Assembly: GCA_030602935.1 (NCBI GenBank)
Contig: JAUVYU010000065.1
Coordinates: 1 to 5,488 of the forward strand
Direction of reading: 5' to 3'
Source: Candidatus Bathyarchaeota archaeon
GTDB lineage: Archaea > Thermoproteota > Bathyarchaeia > TCS64
DNA: 5,488 nt
Under the pieces are notes generated by a model. That model saw only the letters and a list, made by a program, of their open reading frames with translations. It had not been told where the DNA came from and did no database searches. A program made the translations under genes and the position numbers. This document shows positions 4,755 through 5,488 of the stretch, piece by piece. The stretch's first letter is position 1. Every line of letters starts with the position of its first letter.

Positions 4755-5488
4755 CTATCCTGCCTCCCCGTCGGAGACCTCTAACGCCTTGTCCAGGACC
4801 TTCATACCCTCGTCTATCTCGGCCTCCGTGGCGATGAGTGGGGGCGCGACTATCAGCGTGTTGATTATGTTGACGACGTAGACCCCCATCTCCATCGCCG
4901 CCGCGCTGACCCTCTTCAGCGTGTTGGGCTCGAACTTCTGTTTCCGGGTCACGAAGGGCTTCTTGGTCTCCCTGTCCCTGACGAGCTCGACCCCCCAGAA
5001 TAGCCCCTTGCCCCTGACGTCGCCCACCGATTTATGGGCCTCTGCGAGCTCCCTCAGGCGCTTCTCCAACACCTTCCCCATCTTGACGGCGTTCTCCACG
5101 AGGCCCTTGTCCTCGTACTCCTGGATGGCCGCCAGGGCCGCCGCACATCCCAAGGGGTGCATGGCATAGGTCTGGCCGTGGCTGAACAGGTTCCCGGGCT
5201 GGTCGAAGTGGTCGGCTATCTCCTGGCTGGTTATGGTGGCCCCCACGGGGAAAAGGGCGCCGGTTATCCCTTTGGCCATGGACATGATGTCGGGCTCGAC
5301 GTCCCAGTGCTCGATGCAGAACATCTTACCGGTCCTGCCGAAGCCTGCCATCACCTCGTCGTCGATGAGGAGCACCCCGTGGTCGTCGCAGATCTGCCGG
5401 AGCCTGGGGAAGTAGGGGTCGGGGGGGACCAGGATGCCGTTGGAGCCCACTTTGGGTTCGACGACTACCCCTGCGACGGTACCCGACC
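4755..5488 (-). CDS. Class III PLP-dependent aminotransferase, 5'-partial (C-terminal part)
   Basis: The frame runs off the right edge of the window; a GTG at 5450 is internal, since family sequence (VAGVVVEPKVGSNG) continues across it. About 244 residues are visible, roughly the C-terminal half to 55% of a typical enzyme of about 440-460. Counting from that GTG, D31 in LLIDDEVMAGFGRTG should bind the pyridine nitrogen of pyridoxal phosphate, K60 in SMAKGITG should form the Schiff base, and T94 in HGQTYAMHPLG should contact the cofactor phosphate. SVGDVRGKGLFWGVEL (141-156) is the usual small-domain motif. The DEVMAGFGRTGKMF and MAKG surroundings recall taurine- or omega-amino acid:pyruvate aminotransferases, but the substrate-specifying N-terminal part is missing, so only the family is secure. 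It acts in the cytoplasm and moves an amino group, usually from a terminal amine, to a keto acid. The GGT-family gene follows 51 bases downstream. Confidence 0.9.
   Translation of the reverse strand, partial: SGTVAGVVVEPKVGSNGILVPPDPYFPRLRQICDDHGVLLIDDEVMAGFGRTGKMFCIEHWDVEPDIMSMAKGITGALFPVGATITSQEIADHFDQPGNLFSHGQTYAMHPLGCAAALAAIQEYEDKGLVENAVKMGKVLEKRLRELAEAHKSVGDVRGKGLFWGVELVRDRETKKPFVTRKQKFEPNTLKRVSAAAMEMGVYVVNIINTLIVAPPLIATEAEIDEGMKVLDKALEVSDGEAG

Noticed and set aside
5448..5450. GTG as the start of the aminotransferase
   Set aside because: The codons before it encode the conserved VVVEP segment of class III aminotransferases, so this is an internal valine and the real start is outside the window.

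Overview
The window looks like a chromosomal segment from a GC-rich archaeon, possibly of the Thermoproteota/Bathyarchaeia kind. This rests on composition and signals only. Arginine is very often AGG, protein ends run straight into the next gene, Shine-Dalgarno (SD) traces resemble GAGGTGATC, and the transporter and the gamma-glutamyltransferase-like gene have archaeal TATA-like boxes. In the latter the box sits about 26 bases before the ATG, as in leaderless archaeal mRNAs. Six of the seven stop codons are TAG. No rRNA, tRNA, CRISPR or mobile element is visible, so the phylum is a guess.

Layout, left to right. (1) Positions 2-403 (+) hold the C-terminal part of a GNAT acetyltransferase whose start lies outside the window. 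(2) Positions 406-1647 (-) encode a complete 12-helix MFS transporter that converges on the GNAT gene with two bases between the stops. (3) Positions 1648-1892 are a noncoding divergent region with a probable MFS promoter and several inverted repeats. (4) Positions 1893-2051 (+) encode a probable 52-residue membrane or exported peptide with a good ribosome binding site. (5) From 5488 down to 2083 all genes are on the minus strand. In transcription order they are a 5'-truncated class III (PLP) aminotransferase, a gamma-glutamyltransferase (GGT)-family Ntn-hydrolase, a TIGR04076 small protein and a YdeI/OmpD-associated-family protein.

The aminotransferase and GGT-like genes suggest handling of an amino-group compound, with an amide or N-acyl bond cleaved by the GGT-like enzyme and an amine moved to a keto acid by the aminotransferase. 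The GGT-like protein keeps the nucleophilic threonine and oxyanion glycines but lacks most residues that hold the gamma-glutamyl group in E. coli GGT, so its substrate is probably not glutathione. This is the most interesting point in the window. The two small downstream genes are packed behind it and are probably co-transcribed, but their link to its function is unknown. I see no convincing evidence of a wholly new system; most of the segment is ordinary metabolic and transport genes with a few odd details.
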